A DNA stretch of 64,000 nt from an uncultured Collinsella sp. (GTDB taxonomy: Bacteria; Actinomycetota; Coriobacteriia; Coriobacteriales; Coriobacteriaceae): positions 1 to 64,000 of the forward strand of contig CABUSV010000014.1 in assembly GCA_902494345.1 (NCBI GenBank), read 5' to 3'. Shown piece after piece: positions 48,803 through 58,258 of this stretch (the first letter of the stretch is position 1; every line of letters begins with the position of its first letter). Position numbers and translations under genes: made by a program. The notes beneath the pieces were generated by a model. That model saw nothing but the letters and a program-made list of their open reading frames with translations, searched no databases and was not told where the DNA came from.

Positions 48803-50992
48803 CTAAATCAGTTTTGTACTCTCCAGCTTTTCGATGATCCAGTCGTTGGCTTTGATGACCGGACGGCGGAAGACGACGCCCAGGGCCAGCGACGGAATCA
48901 GATAGCTCGCCAGAATGCCCAGCTCAACCCAGTACTCCATATGGTAGGCGCCAGCCATGGCGGCATGCATGGCGTTAATGCCATGGGTAAACGGCAGGAA
49001 CGGATAGATCGCCTGGAACACAGGGCCGGTCATCTCGATGGGGAACGTACCGCCCGAACCGCCGACCTGCATGACCAGCAGCACAACGGCCAAAGCCTTG
49101 CCGATATCGCCAAACGAAACCGTAAGCGTGTAGACGATATTGGAGAACACGAGACTCGCGACCCAGCCCGCCAGCACAAACTGCAGCGGGTTGTCGCACT
49201 GAATGCCAAAGAACAGGATGTCGCCCGCGCACACGAGCGTTGCCTGCAGCAGGGCCAGACCGCCAAAGAACAGGTAGCGGCCCAGGTAGATCTCGTGCAA
49301 GCGCACGGGGATTAACTCATTGATGAGTTCGTCGTCAACCGACACCTTCATCATGGCCGCCAGCACGATCGAGCCGACCCAGAGCGACAGAATCGTGTAG
49401 AACGGCGCCATGGCCGAGCCGTAGTTGCGGATCGGATAGATCGGCTTGCGATCGAGCGCGACGGGACCGGAAAGCGACACGGCCAAACCCTCGGGATCAT
49501 TGCCAATCATCGTCTTGATCGTGGCCAGATCGTCCGACATAAGGGCGCCGTCGAGCTCGTCCTTAAAGGCACTGATCTTATCGGACGCTTCACCCAGCTG
49601 ATCGGAAGCCTTGTTGACCAGCTTTGCAGCCTTGGAGAGGCCCTTTGCCAGCGAACCGGATGCGTCGGTCAGGCCGTCTACGGCGCTATCCAGATCGCCC
49701 GAGATGCCATCCAGCGAGTCCAGGATGCCTGAAACCGTCTTCTTGAGCTCCTTTGCCTTGACCGAGAACGTGGAGTCGTAGTCGGACTTGGCGCCCGAAA
49801 TGCCCGCCTTGGCATCGGCGATGGCCTGGTCGACTTCGGCACGCGTGCTGTTGACCTCTGCCATGCTGTCAGAAAGGGACTTAGCAGTTGCCGTCAGGTC
49901 CTTGGCGCTGTTGCGATACTCCACCGCGATCCTGTTCAGCGATGTTGCCACAGACTTGAGGCTCTCCTGGAGCTTTTCGCCACTGACCTGCTCGGCAAAG
50001 CCGCGGAGCTGGTCGGCCGTGGCGTCGATATCGTCGGCACGTGTATTGAGCGCCGCCGCGGCATCGTTGAGCTGAGACACCGTAAGGTAAACATGCTGAT
50101 TCGCGGCATCGAATGCCTTCGCAAGCTCGGCGGACACGTTGTCGAACGAGCCAGCGCTTCCGTCAATCGCGGCGTTGATGGCGTCGTTGGCGGCCTTCAG
50201 CGCTTCTTTGGAATCGCTCATGCCGCTCTTGGCATGCTCCATCAACCGCTTGGTCGACTCATCGACCGTACCCGTCTGCTGGAGCATACCGCTCGCCGAC
50301 GTCAACGAATCGGACGTAGAGCTCAAAATGCCCGCCAGCGACGAAGCATTAGCCTGAACGTCTTGCAGGTCCTCAATCGAATCGCCGAGCGTCGAGGACA
50401 GGTTGGCGATAAAGTTGCTGACCTGGTCGGTGCTCATGTAATCGAGCAGGCTGGACACCGTCTTAAGACCGATGCTCGTAATGGTCTCGGTAAAAGATTC
50501 GTTAACCTGGTTCTGAACGGCGCTCGAACCCTTCTCGGTCACGATCTGCGCGATGGCGTTGGCCTTCTGGTTCTCGTAAAACTCGATATCGGCGTGTTTC
50601 ACGTCGGTCGAGAAAAGCGTCATCATGTCAGCGCTAAACGTTTTGGGGATAACGACGGCAGCATAGTACGCGCCCGACTTAACGCCCTCGATAGCCTTTT
50701 CGCGATCGTTAAGCACAACCCAATCGAAGCTCTCGTTGCCGCGTAGGGTGGCGGTCACGTTTTCGCCCACGTTAACCTCGACGGGAATCAGATCGCTCTC
50801 GTAACCCTCATCGGTGTTGACCACGGCGATCTTAAGATTGCCGGTGTTGCCGTACGGATCCCAGCTGCCGGCGATGTTAAACCACGCGTACAGACACGGC
50901 ACGATAATGAGGCCAATCACGACAATCAAGCCGATCACGGAGCGAGACACGTTTTGGACATCGCGCCTAAACAGATGCAGGATGTTCTTCAT
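48803..50992 (-). CDS. YhgE/Pip domain membrane protein (shorter paralogue)
   Basis: This 729-residue protein has one N-terminal membrane segment (SVIGLIVVIGLIIVPCLYAWFNI) and a large extracellular region (about 40-500) with predicted coiled-coil stretches. Five or six membrane segments at the C-terminus (about 505-720) resemble ABC-2 type permeases. The family includes the phage receptor Pip of lactococci and YhgE. The ATG at 50992 directly abuts the TAA of the preceding gene, with AAAGGAGGTGAGG upstream, so the two genes are coupled. Its partner is a longer paralogue. A secretion-related or phage-receptor role is inferred from the family. Confidence 0.9.
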   Translation of the reverse strand: MKNILHLFRRDVQNVSRSVIGLIVVIGLIIVPCLYAWFNIAGSWDPYGNTGNLKIAVVNTDEGYESDLIPVEVNVGENVTATLRGNESFDWVVLNDREKAIEGVKSGAYYAAVVIPKTFSADMMTLFSTDVKHADIEFYENQKANAIAQIVTEKGSSAVQNQVNESFTETITSIGLKTVSSLLDYMSTDQVSNFIANLSSTLGDSIEDLQDVQANASSLAGILSSTSDSLTSASGMLQQTGTVDESTKRLMEHAKSGMSDSKEALKAANDAINAAIDGSAGSFDNVSAELAKAFDAANQHVYLTVSQLNDAAAALNTRADDIDATADQLRGFAEQVSGEKLQESLKSVATSLNRIAVEYRNSAKDLTATAKSLSDSMAEVNSTRAEVDQAIADAKAGISGAKSDYDSTFSVKAKELKKTVSGILDSLDGISGDLDSAVDGLTDASGSLAKGLSKAAKLVNKASDQLGEASDKISAFKDELDGALMSDDLATIKTMIGNDPEGLAVSLSGPVALDRKPIYPIRNYGSAMAPFYTILSLWVGSIVLAAMMKVSVDDELINELIPVRLHEIYLGRYLFFGGLALLQATLVCAGDILFFGIQCDNPLQFVLAGWVASLVFSNIVYTLTVSFGDIGKALAVVLLVMQVGGSGGTFPIEMTGPVFQAIYPFLPFTHGINAMHAAMAGAYHMEYWVELGILASYLIPSLALGVVFRRPVIKANDWIIEKLESTKLI

Positions 50993-53773
50993 TTATGCCT
51001 CACCTCCTTTGGAGTGCTTGCCAAGCGCGGTGGTATCTCCATCATTTGTGGCTGTGCTGTCGCTGCCCTGAGATTTATGGTGCGAGCCGATATGCGGCAA
51101 GCGGCCCGTGGACTGATCGCCGCCCTTGGCACCACGCTCGCTGGCGTTGAGGCCAAACATGTGGCGGGCGGCAGGAATGGCGGCCGTGTGCTCGCGCATC
51201 TCGCGACGCAGGTCCTCATCCGAAAGCGCCGAGATGCGCATCTGGGTATTGAGGCTCGCGCGGATATATTCGATATTGATAAGCCAGCCGCAGATGGCAA
51301 TAACCGAGATGATCCAAATGACAAGCAGGATGATCTTGCCGTTATTGTCGATATCGAGAACCGTCGACAGGACAAAGAGCAGGACCTGAACGCCCACCAC
51401 GGCGGCAAAACCGCCCTTGATGTAGTACGGGTAGCGATGTTCAAAGGCGACCGCATGATCGAGCAGTTCGCGACGGTACGAATCGGAATCGAGCATGACA
51501 CGCATGGCCGTGCGCAGCGAGTAGCGCTGGCGCGGCAGGTCGTTGGACTCGCAAATCATCATACCGGTCGTGGAAAGCTGTTTATCAAAGAGCAGGTTAA
51601 GGTTGAGCAGCAGCGGACGCAGCTGCAGACCGATAAAGAGCGCCACGATCAAGAACACGCCCAGAATGCACAGGTTAAACAGGTAGTTGAACGAATACAT
51701 GCCGCCGACCGTCTCGCGCAGCAGATTGATGCCGTAGGTAAAGGGCAGCAGCGGGTGCAGCCACTGGAAGAAGCCTGGCATCATCTCGATGGGGTACATG
51801 CCCGACGAACCCGGGATCTGCACGATAACCAGAATGACGCCGATAGCCTTGCCGATATGCTTAAACGTGGTGGACAGCGCATAGATGATATTGACGTAGG
51901 TGAACGAGATGGCGATGCCGCCCAGCACGAACAGCAGCGGGCTGACGCACTGCACGCCGATCACCAGATCGCCTACCGTAACGATGATGGCCTGCAACGC
52001 GCCCAGGATCACCAGGAGCAACCAGCGGCCAAAGTAGCCCTGACGCGCGGTAAAGCTGCCGATGCCTTCGCGGTCGACCTCGAGCTTGTAGATGGCGATA
52101 AGCACGTAGCCGCCCACCCACAGCGCCAGATTGGTATAGAACGGGGCAATGCCCGAACCAAAGCTCTTGACCGGGTAAATTGACTTTGAGGTCAGCTCGA
52201 CCGGAGATGCCATGAAGTCTGCAACATCATCGACGTCGACGCCCATTAGGCCGGCCAGCTCGCCCATGGACTCGGAGGTCTGTAGCGCCGCGATGTCGTT
52301 GGCGGCGGTTGCGAGCTTGTCCTGGACCTTGGCAAGCGAGGCATCGGTCTGGGACAGCGTGGTCTTGGCCTGACCGAGCGTGGCGTTGAGTTGCGAAAGT
52401 GTACCGCGCGCACTTGCAATAGTAGGCGTGAGGCCAGACACGATTCCCGTCAGATCACCCGAGACGGCGGCAAACGAATCAAGTGCGCTCGAGACCTTCG
52501 GCAGCGCGTTTTGACCCAGGTCCGTCTGAGCCTGGCCAAGGTTGGTCGCACCGGTCTGAATTGCATTATTGATAGCGTCGCTGGCACCCGAGACAGCCGC
52601 AGCGTCATTCGCCATGGCGCTCGACTGCGCAGACAGACCGTCCTTGATGCTCTGAAGCTTTTCATTCTGCTCGCGGAGCAAATCGATGATCGATACAATG
52701 CGCGCGTCAATTTCCTTGGAACCTGTCGACGTGTCATTGACGAGAATTTCCAAGTGCCCGATAACGGCCTTATTGTGGTCGATCGTCGCTTGGAGAGACT
52801 CAAGCGAGTTGTCGATACGGGTAGTCGTAGATGCGACCGTGCCCGTCAGCTTGCCAATCGCAGCGTTTGCGGAGGCTGACGTCTTGGTGAGCGCAAGGCT
52901 GCCTTCCGAGAGCGCCTTGGAGAGCGAGGCGACAGAGTTGCCCGCCGTGGCGCGAGCCTCGCCCAGCAGGTCATTGCCCTGGGAGATCGCCTGCGTCAGC
53001 GACGGCGCCTGACCCTGCAGACCGGCAAGTGCCGCATCTGCCGAGGCAATGGAACCACTCGTCTTATCGATGGCGGCATTCATGTCGCCAATCGAATCAC
53101 GCACTTCGCCCAACGTATCGGAAGCCTCTGATACCGAACCGGCCAACGAATCCTGAGTCTGGGTTGCCTTGTCCTTTAAATCGACTCCGGCATCCTTGGC
53201 AATACTGGCAACGGTCTCGCCCACCGTGGAGACAAATTCCGAGTTGATCTGCTCCTCGATGGTGTTTGCACCGGTGTCGGTAACCTTGGGCGCAATAGCG
53301 CTCTTCTTCTCATTGACGTAGTACGTAAGCTTGGGCTGATGGTAGTTGCCGTCGAGCATCGAAACCAGGTTATCCGAGAAGTTCTTGGGGATCACGATGG
53401 CAGCGTAGTACTCCCCGCTCTCGACGCCCTCTCTGGCATCAGCCGCCGAGTCGACGAAGGTCCAGCCCAACTGATCGTTTTCCTTGAGCTGATCGACGAC
53501 CTGGTCGCCTGCATTGAGCTCGCCCACCAGGTCGTTCTGAGTGCCCCGGTCGTTGTTGGCGATAGCAATCTTGATACCCTGGGTGTTTCCATACGGATCC
53601 CAGTTTGCCACGATGTTGTACCAGGCATACAGCGAGGGGATAACGCACACGCCCAAAGTAACCACCAGGGCGACGGGGTTCACAAGCAGTCGCTTGATGT
53701 CGCGCTTAAAGATCGCAAAGGAGACCTTTGCGTTGGATAGTTTGCTGCCGAGACTCACGCTTTGACCATCCAT
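50993..53773 (-). CDS. YhgE/Pip domain membrane protein (longer paralogue)
   Basis: This 926-residue protein has an N-terminal membrane segment (VALVVTLGVCVIPSLYAWYNIV), a long extracellular region of helical repeats (about 60-545) and a C-terminal ABC-2-like membrane block (about 550-760). It also has a further tail with two more membrane segments and a hydrophilic, Ser/Gly/Thr-rich end that the shorter paralogue lacks. The ATG at 53773 is chosen at MDGQSVSLG; its Shine-Dalgarno is weak, and ATG 53809 has none. It is the first gene of the pair, behind a promoter with a GTACA-GT-TGTAC palindrome. Confidence 0.88.
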   Translation of the reverse strand: MDGQSVSLGSKLSNAKVSFAIFKRDIKRLLVNPVALVVTLGVCVIPSLYAWYNIVANWDPYGNTQGIKIAIANNDRGTQNDLVGELNAGDQVVDQLKENDQLGWTFVDSAADAREGVESGEYYAAIVIPKNFSDNLVSMLDGNYHQPKLTYYVNEKKSAIAPKVTDTGANTIEEQINSEFVSTVGETVASIAKDAGVDLKDKATQTQDSLAGSVSEASDTLGEVRDSIGDMNAAIDKTSGSIASADAALAGLQGQAPSLTQAISQGNDLLGEARATAGNSVASLSKALSEGSLALTKTSASANAAIGKLTGTVASTTTRIDNSLESLQATIDHNKAVIGHLEILVNDTSTGSKEIDARIVSIIDLLREQNEKLQSIKDGLSAQSSAMANDAAAVSGASDAINNAIQTGATNLGQAQTDLGQNALPKVSSALDSFAAVSGDLTGIVSGLTPTIASARGTLSQLNATLGQAKTTLSQTDASLAKVQDKLATAANDIAALQTSESMGELAGLMGVDVDDVADFMASPVELTSKSIYPVKSFGSGIAPFYTNLALWVGGYVLIAIYKLEVDREGIGSFTARQGYFGRWLLLVILGALQAIIVTVGDLVIGVQCVSPLLFVLGGIAISFTYVNIIYALSTTFKHIGKAIGVILVIVQIPGSSGMYPIEMMPGFFQWLHPLLPFTYGINLLRETVGGMYSFNYLFNLCILGVFLIVALFIGLQLRPLLLNLNLLFDKQLSTTGMMICESNDLPRQRYSLRTAMRVMLDSDSYRRELLDHAVAFEHRYPYYIKGGFAAVVGVQVLLFVLSTVLDIDNNGKIILLVIWIISVIAICGWLINIEYIRASLNTQMRISALSDEDLRREMREHTAAIPAARHMFGLNASERGAKGGDQSTGRLPHIGSHHKSQGSDSTATNDGDTTALGKHSKGGEA

Positions 53774-53864
53774 CCTGTCGTTGAATCGAATCGTACTATC
53801 GACAACCATTGTAGTAGGCGCTTTAACGTCTCAAAGCACAATGGTGTTGAGTTTTGCGGGTAGC

Positions 53865-53900
53865 AATATACTACGAAGATGAGTTAACGTACAGTTGTAC
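53865..53900 (-). promoter_or_regulatory. Promoter and operator candidate for the YhgE/Pip pair
   Basis: TATATT (53870-53865, minus strand) is a likely -10, 17 nt from TGTACG. The -35 overlaps the palindrome GTACA-GT-TGTAC (53889-53900), which looks like a dimeric repressor site. Confidence 0.4.
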
Positions 53901-53950
53901 AGTATCTTAAATTTCAGCAGGTCACAAAACCACAACCCCGACAAATAATT

Positions 53951-53970
53951 GATCCCTTGGGGACGGAGGA
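53951..53970. repeat. Partial copy of the 44.7-kb palindrome
   Basis: GATCCCTTGGGGACGGAGGA is identical to the right half of the element at 44693-44752. Only this half is present here. Confidence 0.6.
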
Positions 53971-53984
53971 ATCATTCAAAAGGA

Positions 53985-54054
53985 AACGAGAGTGGAAAAT
54001 CTCCCACTTCAAGCCCGCATTCGAGCCAAAAGTGGGAGATTATCCACTCTCGTT
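53985..54054 (-). terminator. Long hairpin after htpG
   Basis: Arms AACGAGAGTGGA/TCCACTCTCGTT (53985-53996, 54043-54054) and ATCTCCCACTT/AAGTGGGAGAT (53999-54009, 54030-54040) form a two-part stem with a small bulge. It begins 31 nt past the htpG stop. It occupies most of the 311-nt gap. Confidence 0.65.
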
Positions 54055-54084
54055 CTAATCTAGTTACGGTGCCGTATCCCCGAA

Positions 54085-56109
54085 CTACATCAAGTTGCAA
54101 ACAGCCGCCGCGAAGGCCACGGGGTCCTCGGGGAGGATGCCCTCGACCAGCAGAGCCTGGTCATAGAGCAGACCGGAGTACTGCTTGATCTTGTCGGCGT
54201 CGCCTGCCTTCTGGGCAGCGACAAGCTTGTCAAAGACCGGGTGCTTGGCGTTGAGCTCGAGCACGCGCTGGCTCTTGGGCATGCCGTCGGGCGCGCCCTC
54301 GGGTCCCTTCTGGAGTACCTTCTCCATCTCGAGCGAAAGCGGGCCCTCGGTGGTGATGCAAGCGGGGGCATCGGTCAGGCGCGCGGAAACGGCAACTTTC
54401 TCGACCTTGTCACCGAGTGCCTCCTTCATAGCGCTAAAGAGGTCCTCGTTCTCCTTGGTGGCGTCCTCGGCCTCCTTCTTCTCATCCTCGGTCGCCAGGT
54501 CAAGATCACCGGTCGCAACGTTCTTGAGCTCCAGATGACGATCCTCGACCTCGGGCTCGGCACCGTCGGCCACAGCCTTCTCGGCAGCCTCGCGGGCAGC
54601 GTCGTCCTCGTAGATCTTGGGCATATCGGCGGCAACGTACTCACGCATGGCCTGGAAGGTGAACTCATCCACGTCCTGCGTCAGCAGCAGCACGTCGTAA
54701 CCGCGGTCGAGCACGCCCTTCACCACGGGCATCTTGGCCAGGCGCTCACGCGAGTCGCCGGCGGCGTAGTAGATGGCCTTCTGATCCTCGGGCATGCCCT
54801 TGGCATACTCGGCCAGGGTAATCATCTTCTGTTCCTTGGCAGACCAGAACAGCAGCAGGTCGGCGAGCTCATCGGCCTTCATGCCATAGCTCGAGTAGAT
54901 ACCGTACTTAAGACCGCGGCCAAAGTTCTCAAAGAACTTCTCGTAGGCCTCGCGGTCGTTGTCGCGCATATCCTCAAGATCGGCAGTAATCTTCTTCTCC
55001 ACGCGCTTGGCGATGGCCTTGAGCTGACGGTTCTGCTGCAGCGTCTCACGCGAGATGTTGAGCGACACGTCGGCGGAATCCACGACGCCGCGGACAAAGT
55101 TGTAGTAGTCGGGCAGCAGGTCGTCGCATTTCTCCATAATCAGCACGTTGGAGCTGTAGAGCGCCAGGCCCTTCTCGTAGTCCTTGCTGTACAGATCGAA
55201 CGGCGCGCGGCCCGGCACAAACAGCAGGGCGTCATACTCGAGCGTACCCTCGGCATGGAAGCTGATGGTGCGCGCAGGATCGTCAAAGTCGTGGAACGTG
55301 GACTTGTAGAACTCGTCGTAGTCCTTCTGCTCGACATCGGAGCTGCGCTTTTTCCAGATCGGCGTCATCGAGTTGACAGTCTCGAGCTCCTGGTAGTCCT
55401 CATACTCGGGCTTGTAATCGTCGCCGGCGTCCTCGGGCTTGGGTTTCTGGCGGCTCTTGGACACCATCATCTGAATCGGGTAGCGCACATAGTTGCTGTA
55501 CTGCTGAATCAGACTCTTGAGGCCCCACTCGGTCAGGAAGCGATCGTAGGTCTCGGCCTCGCCGTCGGCATCGAGCTTCTCGTTCTCACGCAGCGTCAGA
55601 ATGACATCGGTACCGTGCTCGGCGCGCTCGCTGTCCTCGATGGTGTAGCCCTCAAGACCGTCCGACTCCCACACATGGGCGACATCCTCGCCATAGGCAC
55701 GGCTCACGACCTTCACATGGCTGGCAACCATAAAGGCAGAGTAGAAGCCCACGCCAAACTGACCGATGATGTCGACATCGGAGCCCTGCTGCTCGGCGTT
55801 CTCGGTCTTAAACTCCTCGGAGCCGGAGTGGGCGATGGTGCCCAGGTTGCGCTCGAGCTCCTCGGCGGTCATGCCGATACCGTTATCCGAAATCGTGATG
55901 GTGCGGGCATCCTTATCAAAGGAGACGCGAATGGCCAGGTCGCCCTGGTCGATCTTGACGCTCGGATCCTGCAGACTCTTAAAGTTGAGCTTGTCGACGG
56001 CGTCGCTCGCGTTAGAGATAAGCTCGCGCAGGAAGATTTCCTTATTGGTGTAGATGGAGTTGATCATGAGGTCGAGCAGTTTTTTGCTCTCGGTCTTAAA
56101 TTGACGCAT
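54085..56109 (-). CDS. htpG: Chaperone HtpG (Hsp90)
   Basis: This 674-residue cytosolic Hsp90 has the N-terminal ATPase with ELISNASDAVDKL, DNGIGMT and FGVGFYSAFMV, a middle domain (about 240-430) with the SREtLQQNR-like segment, and a C-terminal dimerisation domain. AAAGGAC lies 6 nt before the ATG. It appears to be transcribed alone, 200 nt downstream of a GNAT gene on the same strand. Length is usual for the family, with an acidic insertion at about 525-565. Confidence 0.95.
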   Translation of the reverse strand: MRQFKTESKKLLDLMINSIYTNKEIFLRELISNASDAVDKLNFKSLQDPSVKIDQGDLAIRVSFDKDARTITISDNGIGMTAEELERNLGTIAHSGSEEFKTENAEQQGSDVDIIGQFGVGFYSAFMVASHVKVVSRAYGEDVAHVWESDGLEGYTIEDSERAEHGTDVILTLRENEKLDADGEAETYDRFLTEWGLKSLIQQYSNYVRYPIQMMVSKSRQKPKPEDAGDDYKPEYEDYQELETVNSMTPIWKKRSSDVEQKDYDEFYKSTFHDFDDPARTISFHAEGTLEYDALLFVPGRAPFDLYSKDYEKGLALYSSNVLIMEKCDDLLPDYYNFVRGVVDSADVSLNISRETLQQNRQLKAIAKRVEKKITADLEDMRDNDREAYEKFFENFGRGLKYGIYSSYGMKADELADLLLFWSAKEQKMITLAEYAKGMPEDQKAIYYAAGDSRERLAKMPVVKGVLDRGYDVLLLTQDVDEFTFQAMREYVAADMPKIYEDDAAREAAEKAVADGAEPEVEDRHLELKNVATGDLDLATEDEKKEAEDATKENEDLFSAMKEALGDKVEKVAVSARLTDAPACITTEGPLSLEMEKVLQKGPEGAPDGMPKSQRVLELNAKHPVFDKLVAAQKAGDADKIKQYSGLLYDQALLVEGILPEDPVAFAAAVCNLM

Positions 56110-56311
56110 ATGCAGTCCTTTCGCGCTACCCCCGTCCGCAAAAACGGCCCGGTTGCCCGAGCCGCATCGCAGACCTGCTATGTTCAGACTTAGATTTTAT
56201 AACCCATTAGCGCGCATATATACATACGGAATCGAAAAACTGTATGTCAGAACGCTCCAATGCGCCAATTGCCAAGGAGTGTCCCCCACTGCCGGCAGAA
56301 AAGGAACGTCC

Positions 56312-56812
56312 CTATCTGCCATCAACGCGCTTGGCCATCCAGACATGGGGTTGGCCCTCGTCTTCGTAATCTACCGGGGCAATTTGCGTGTAGCCCGCCT
56401 TTACATAGAGCGGCAGCACGTATTCCTGCGCATGCAGCTTAATAAGCTTAGCGCCGGCAGCACGTGCACACGCAGCACTGGCCTCGACGATCGCACTCGC
56501 CAGTCCGCGACGACGCATAGCCGGCAGCACGGCGACGCGCCCCATAATATAGGTCTCCCCCGCCGCGACGCCTTCGTCCAAGTCGCACGCCGGCGACACC
56601 GGAGCCTCTGCGTCAGCCGCGCGCTCAAGCTCTTCGGGAAACACGCGCGAGCAACCGGCAAGCTCGCCGTCTACATAGAGCGTCACATGAATGCAGTTCG
56701 GATCCTCGTCGATAGCGTCGAACTCGATCTCGTAGCCTTGCTCGTCCATAAAAACGACGCGGCGCACCAACGCCGCGTCATCAAAGCATCCCGTCTTAAG
56801 TTGGATATCCAT
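56312..56812 (-). CDS. GNAT family N-acetyltransferase (ElaA-like)
   Basis: This 166-residue acetyl-CoA-dependent enzyme has the N-terminal VRRVVFMDEQGY typical of YjcF/ElaA-like members. The acetyl-CoA loop IMGRVAVLPAMRRRGLASAIV follows, then LHAQEYVLPLYVKAGY. The acceptor is unknown. AAAGGGCAGC precedes the ATG. It lies 38 nt after cpsB on the same strand, so it may be the last gene of that transcript. Confidence 0.88.
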   Translation of the reverse strand: MDIQLKTGCFDDAALVRRVVFMDEQGYEIEFDAIDEDPNCIHVTLYVDGELAGCSRVFPEELERAADAEAPVSPACDLDEGVAAGETYIMGRVAVLPAMRRRGLASAIVEASAACARAAGAKLIKLHAQEYVLPLYVKAGYTQIAPVDYEDEGQPHVWMAKRVDGR

Positions 56813-56850
56813 GCTGCCCTTTCATTCAATGCGAACGTTAGGGACAGATT

Positions 56851-57501
56851 TTAGCGAAAATGAGCTCCGCGCACGCTAAACTTCGCGCGAGCCTTCGCCA
56901 GGCAGTCGTAATGACCCACGTTATGGGCATCGCTCGCGATGAAGCTGTACAGGTTCTGATCGAACAGGCGCTGTGCCGGCTTTTTCTCGCGACCAAAGCG
57001 ACCGCCGGCAATAAAGTCCGCCGAAGCCTGCAGCTTGCAGCCCATATCGACCAGGCGCTCCGCCACGCTTACATCCTTTTGGACGGCGCGATAGCGCTCA
57101 GGATGAGCGATGATCACCTGGTAGCCACGGCACTGCAAATCGTAAATCGTGTTCTCGTACTCTCTAAACGCATACGCATCGGCATGCGTCGAAAGCTCGA
57201 GCAGAAACTCGTTGGTTCCATCGAAATGCAAGTGCTCCGCGGCATCGATACCAAGCTCAACGAGCTTTCGGTGGTTGACTTCGAAGCCCATCTGGAGCGG
57301 AAAGCCGTCAGCGTTATCACGCAGCAGCTCAAAGGCATCCCACATCTTGTCGTAATCAAAATAGGGATCACGGCAGTGAGGAGTGCAAACGATTCTGGTT
57401 ACACCGGCCCGCTTGGCAGCCTCGAGCATCGCCAAGCTCTCATCGAGATCGGCGGCGCCGTCGTCTACACCCGGCAAGATATGGCAATGAATGTCACGCA
57501 T
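56851..57501 (-). CDS. Tyrosine-protein phosphatase CpsB/YwqE (PHP domain)
   Basis: This 216-residue manganese-dependent phosphatase removes phosphate from the CpsD kinase. PHP metal motifs are visible: DIHCHILPGVDDGA, CTPHCRDP, VIIAHPERY and SDAHNVGHY. AAGG lies before the ATG. It is 17 nt downstream of cpsD. With CpsC and CpsD it forms the regulatory core of a capsule/exopolysaccharide locus. Confidence 0.93.
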   Translation of the reverse strand: MRDIHCHILPGVDDGAADLDESLAMLEAAKRAGVTRIVCTPHCRDPYFDYDKMWDAFELLRDNADGFPLQMGFEVNHRKLVELGIDAAEHLHFDGTNEFLLELSTHADAYAFREYENTIYDLQCRGYQVIIAHPERYRAVQKDVSVAERLVDMGCKLQASADFIAGGRFGREKKPAQRLFDQNLYSFIASDAHNVGHYDCLAKARAKFSVRGAHFR

Positions 57502-57518
57502 AGGTCAGCCTTAATCAA

Positions 57519-58256
57519 CTAAACGTTTGCTCGGTTGGTGAAGATGCCCTTTTTGGAAGTCCCCTGATCGTCGGAGCCCTTCTTCACCTTCTTACCGTCC
57601 TTGGTGTAGTAGGAGTAGTAGTACTCACTGGTCTCAGTCTCGCAGTAGTTCATAACGGTACCGATGAGCTTGACCTTCTCGGACTTCTTAAGCTGACCGA
57701 TGGCGTTGAGCGCCTCCTCGCGCTTGGTGAAATCCTCACGCACGACAAAAAGCGCACCGTCGGTCAGACTTGCGATCTCGGCAGCATCGATGAAGGTACC
57801 GACCGGGGGAGCATCAAAGATGACGTACTGGAACTTGGCGGACAGTGCCTTTACCAGCTTGGCAAAGCGGTGAGAGACGATGATGTCGGCAGGATTGGGA
57901 ATATGCGGCTCGGCATCGAGGAAGTAGAAGTTCTTCTGACCCGTCTCGACAATTGCCTGGTCAATGGAGATCTGCTCGGAAAGGACCGCATAGAGTCCGC
58001 CGCGCGAACGAACGCCGAGCATATCGGAAAGGGACCTGCGGCGCATATCGGCCTCGACCAGAAGCACGGACTTGCCGCTCGTGGCGATTGCCTGAGCAAG
58101 GTTAATGGAAACCGTAGACTTACCCTCGTTGGGAATCGAGGACGTGACGGTAATGGTGCGAATGGGGTCGTCCACGCTCGCAAAGCGGATGTTGGCCAGA
58201 AGGGTCTTGGCGGCATTCTGTACAACGAGCTTATCGGTGTTCTTTGCCTTAGCCAT
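57519..58256 (-). CDS. Capsule tyrosine kinase CpsD/YwqD (BY-kinase)
   Basis: This 245-residue autokinase works with CpsC to control polysaccharide chain length. It shows Walker A SSIPNEGKSTVSINLA, Walker A' LLVEADMRRRSL and Walker B YVIFDAPPV. A C-terminal tyrosine cluster EYYYSYY is the autophosphorylation site, followed by a Lys-rich tail. It starts 2 nt after cpsC with its AAAGGTGG inside that gene's end. It needs the CpsC membrane adaptor for activity in known systems. Confidence 0.94.
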   Translation of the reverse strand: MAKAKNTDKLVVQNAAKTLLANIRFASVDDPIRTITVTSSIPNEGKSTVSINLAQAIATSGKSVLLVEADMRRRSLSDMLGVRSRGGLYAVLSEQISIDQAIVETGQKNFYFLDAEPHIPNPADIIVSHRFAKLVKALSAKFQYVIFDAPPVGTFIDAAEIASLTDGALFVVREDFTKREEALNAIGQLKKSEKVKLIGTVMNYCETETSEYYYSYYTKDGKKVKKGSDDQGTSKKGIFTNRANV

Positions 58257-58258
58257 GC

